From: Flammeovirga pacifica
GTDB lineage: Bacteria; Bacteroidota; Bacteroidia; Cytophagales; Flammeovirgaceae
Length of the DNA stretch: 64,000 bases
Reading direction: 5' to 3'
Assembly (NCBI RefSeq): GCF_000807855.2
Contig: NZ_JRYR02000001.1
Location: 124,001-188,000, forward strand
This document shows positions 61,843 to 64,000 of the stretch, one piece after another (within the stretch, counting starts at the first letter, position 1; each line of letters begins with the position of its first letter). Made by a program: the position numbers and the translations under genes. The notes below the pieces were generated by a model that worked only from the letters and a program-made list of their open reading frames with translations, did not search any database and had not been told where the DNA came from.

Positions 61843-64000
61843 TTAAAGTGCTTGTCCGTTGTATGGAACTTGTTGAATTGTAGAATTAGAATAATTAGTT
61901 CCTCCAGTATACCAGAAATCACATATAGACGAAGAATATATTCTTCTGTCACCTGATACACCTGGATTTTCCATTGGTAGATCAATGTAATTCATGCCAT
62001 CATTGCCTTGTGAAGGTGTGTAAAATCCAGATCCATCTCGGTATCCATCTCCAAAAGCAACTACCACTCTACCTTCTGTGAATTGAGCGCCACTCCAAGG
62101 TTTTTTACGTAAATCCTCTTCTCCTTTTTTAACAGAGACAGTGGCATCCGCTGTAATATCAGCTACCCAGAATTGGAAGCCTTTAATTTCTGATTCTAAA
62201 CTAGCACTCCATTTTACTCTGATATGTCCTGGAACACTTTCAAAAGTTAATTTGTTGGCAGTAGATTCACAAATATCTTGAGCCGAAGGATCACAACTGA
62301 ATGATATTTTGTCAATCACAAAATCATTGCCATGCCATTTATCTGAAATTTCTTCAATACCAATTTCTATAACACCATTTTGGGAAGCCGTAAACTCTTG
62401 ATTTAAGTGTGACCATGCAACATTACTAGGATCTGTTTCATGTAATATTACGACATCAGAATAACTTGTTTCCATATTAAGGAAGCCAATATTTGACTTG
62501 ATATACATTCTTAAATGCGGATCGTTTGTATTCTTACTAATAGGTATGGCATTTAATGCTTCAGCAGAGAAATAATAAGTCTGACCGGCCAACACAGGAA
62601 TATAGGTTTTGAAGAAAGTTTTTGAAAGATCTGCATTTTCGTCATAAGAACTCCTGTTAGGGTGATCGTTCTGAGCAGCGTTGACAACTAATGCCTGTGT
62701 ATTTAGATCAACATCTACAAATTTATTATGAACATTATAAGGGTTGTTTGTTACAGACGCTAGCCCTTCATGTTCTTGTTTGTCTAAACGATCTGCCTCT
62801 GTATAGGTAGTATAATTTGCAAAAAATGTTGCATTGTCACTTTCGAAATCTCCGAAACCAAAATCTTCACAATATTCAGCGTAAGCAGATACAAAGTTGA
62901 TATCAAAACCATCAAAAGTACCACTACCTGCATCAACAATTTTTACCCATTGAATAGGAGTGCCATTAGGTATACCTGTTTTAGAATAATCAAAAATGTT
63001 TTCTGAAATATAAGCATCACCTACTTCAATCCATTGTCCTCCCATACCTTCGTTAATCCAAGTGTTATTTACATATCTTGGTTGATTGTATGGATCGTTT
63101 GCTAACCAAACATATACTTTTGCTTGTTCATTGTATGAAGCTAATGCAGCAACAGCATCTCCGTTGTAATTTGGTTTTCTGTTCCAAGTGGTTTCTACTA
63201 CTTGCAATCTAGAAGATGGAGTAACAACAGTTGGAGCTCTAAATCTCATTACTGCATAACCACCTTGTCCTAGTGCGGTGAACTTATAAGCTTTACTTCT
63301 AAGATCGGCGATGTCAGCGTTTGCAGAATTTTGACGAGCTTCAGTATCCATATTAGGGTTATTCGCTTCATCAATCGTAGCGCCATGTACCTTAGTAATC
63401 GTACCAGGTCTATATAATTTCATTTCAGCTAGATTCCAATGATCTTTTTTCCAATCACTTGTTCTATCACCGTTAATTTCTCTTTCTCCGAAATTACCAT
63501 ATTCACCTTCGTTCTCTCCTAGATCAAATTCTTGAGTAGAAGCCATATCCCCCCAATTGTGACCTTTTTTATTTTCACCTTCCCATGGTTGACCATCAAG
63601 ATAAAGAATAGGAGTATCTACAACTTCTCCATCTAAAGTCCATAATTGCAATTTATTTTTAAAGTGATGAGAGGTAAACACCATATTATCACCACATAAA
63701 GCAGCTCCTGTTACTCTACCTGTACCTTTGAATTTACCTTGTTTTGTAGGATGAGGTGTTCTTAATCTAAAGATTTCTGCAGCGTTATATGAAATAGTAG
63801 CATCATGTCCTTTGTTCCAATTCCAATCTAATTCTAAAGCAATAGCTCTTTGTCCCCATTGAGTAAAGGAAATTAATCGTTGACCTTCAAATCCACCAGT
63901 CTCTTTAGAGTTTTGAGTGAAAAGAATATCACCACCCCAGAATCTAACCTCACCTTGCAATTCGGTACCATTAAGTTCTGTAACTTCTGCCATATCTTCA
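61843..64000 (-). CDS. Large cell-surface protein, tandem paralogue 2, cut by window edge
   Basis: At least 718 residues of a protein paralogous to the 825-residue lipoprotein downstream. The first in-frame ATG at 63993 is internal: the alignment with the paralogue continues upstream beyond it (RFWGGDILFTQNSKETGGFE matches KFRGGDILFTQNSSETDGFE at about residue 245 of the other). The end of the window cuts off about 240 residues. The shared part includes SFTQW, GAALCGDNMVFTSHH, NWGDMASTQEFD and SANADIADL, then a discoidin-like GFDINFVSAYAEY stretch and an extra domain (about 390-560 in this numbering) absent from the paralogue. Function is unknown. Confidence 0.78.
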   Translation of the reverse strand, partial: EDMAEVTELNGTELQGEVRFWGGDILFTQNSKETGGFEGQRLISFTQWGQRAIALELDWNWNKGHDATISYNAAEIFRLRTPHPTKQGKFKGTGRVTGAALCGDNMVFTSHHFKNKLQLWTLDGEVVDTPILYLDGQPWEGENKKGHNWGDMASTQEFDLGENEGEYGNFGEREINGDRTSDWKKDHWNLAEMKLYRPGTITKVHGATIDEANNPNMDTEARQNSANADIADLRSKAYKFTALGQGGYAVMRFRAPTVVTPSSRLQVVETTWNRKPNYNGDAVAALASYNEQAKVYVWLANDPYNQPRYVNNTWINEGMGGQWIEVGDAYISENIFDYSKTGIPNGTPIQWVKIVDAGSGTFDGFDINFVSAYAEYCEDFGFGDFESDNATFFANYTTYTEADRLDKQEHEGLASVTNNPYNVHNKFVDVDLNTQALVVNAAQNDHPNRSSYDENADLSKTFFKTYIPVLAGQTYYFSAEALNAIPISKNTNDPHLRMYIKSNIGFLNMETSYSDVVILHETDPSNVAWSHLNQEFTASQNGVIEIGIEEISDKWHGNDFVIDKISFSCDPSAQDICESTANKLTFESVPGHIRVKWSASLESEIKGFQFWVADITADATVSVKKGEEDLRKKPWSGAQFTEGRVVVAFGDGYRDGSGFYTPSQGNDGMNYIDLPMENPGVSGDRRIYSSSICDFWYTGGTNYSNSTIQQVPYNGQAL

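Overview
The window looks like a chromosomal segment of a marine member of the Bacteroidota, most likely order Cytophagales and close to Flammeovirga. This is inference from low GC, many Bacteroidota-type outer-membrane proteins and lipoproteins, an UpxY-type antiterminator, PCMD-type lipoprotein, lack of Shine-Dalgarno sequences, and close packing of genes. No tRNA, rRNA, CRISPR array or intact insertion sequence was seen.

Layout. (1) 1-16374, minus strand: a surface-polysaccharide operon. It is headed by a winged-helix regulator and an UpxY/RfaH-like antiterminator, followed by a decayed nucleotide-sugar dehydrogenase, rfbB and rfbA, a flippase-like protein, a polyprenyl-phosphate glycosyltransferase, a sugar formyltransferase, two sugar aminotransferases, a GT-C membrane enzyme, a Wzx flippase, an acyltransferase and several glycosyltransferases. 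The last of these runs off the left edge. (2) 17266-18660: intact ugd, then a GC-richer block with two copies of a palindrome-bearing repeat. (3) 19405-22875, minus: a large outer-membrane beta-barrel protein. (4) 23316-27327: Wza-like and Wzc-like export genes and a small barrel protein, probably the export arm for the polysaccharide. (5) 28338-45488: a 17-kb, tightly packed, one-direction cluster for a contractile injection system (phage-tail-like). It has gp25, sheath, two tube proteins, a large baseplate protein, a VgrG/gp5 spike, a PAAR-like tip, an Afp7-like tube protein and a tail fibre. It also carries genes not expected in a freely released particle: a 731-residue multi-pass membrane protein, a GH18 enzyme with membrane segments, a secreted small protein, an outer-membrane barrel protein and a lipoprotein. 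No AAA+ ATPase or tape-measure gene was found in it. This is the most interesting part of the window.

(6) 45652-50190: hemW, a TonB-dependent-receptor-like protein and a PAS/H-box protein. (7) 50273-52287, minus: groES-groEL, with a possible sigma-54 promoter. (8) 52726-55903: a SulP transporter and a persulfide dioxygenase-like/rhodanese protein. (9) 55984-64000, minus: an outer-membrane barrel protein, a PCMD-type lipoprotein, a PatB-type C-S lyase and two tandem paralogous cell-surface proteins, the second running off the right edge.

How they fit together. RfbA and RfbB make dTDP-4-keto-6-deoxyglucose, the two aminotransferases and the formyl- and acyltransferase would make N-acylated 4-amino sugars, Wzx flips the repeat unit, and Wza/Wzc export it. 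The injection-system cluster appears to be one coupled transcription unit whose extra envelope proteins suggest a cell-anchored rather than a purely released device.
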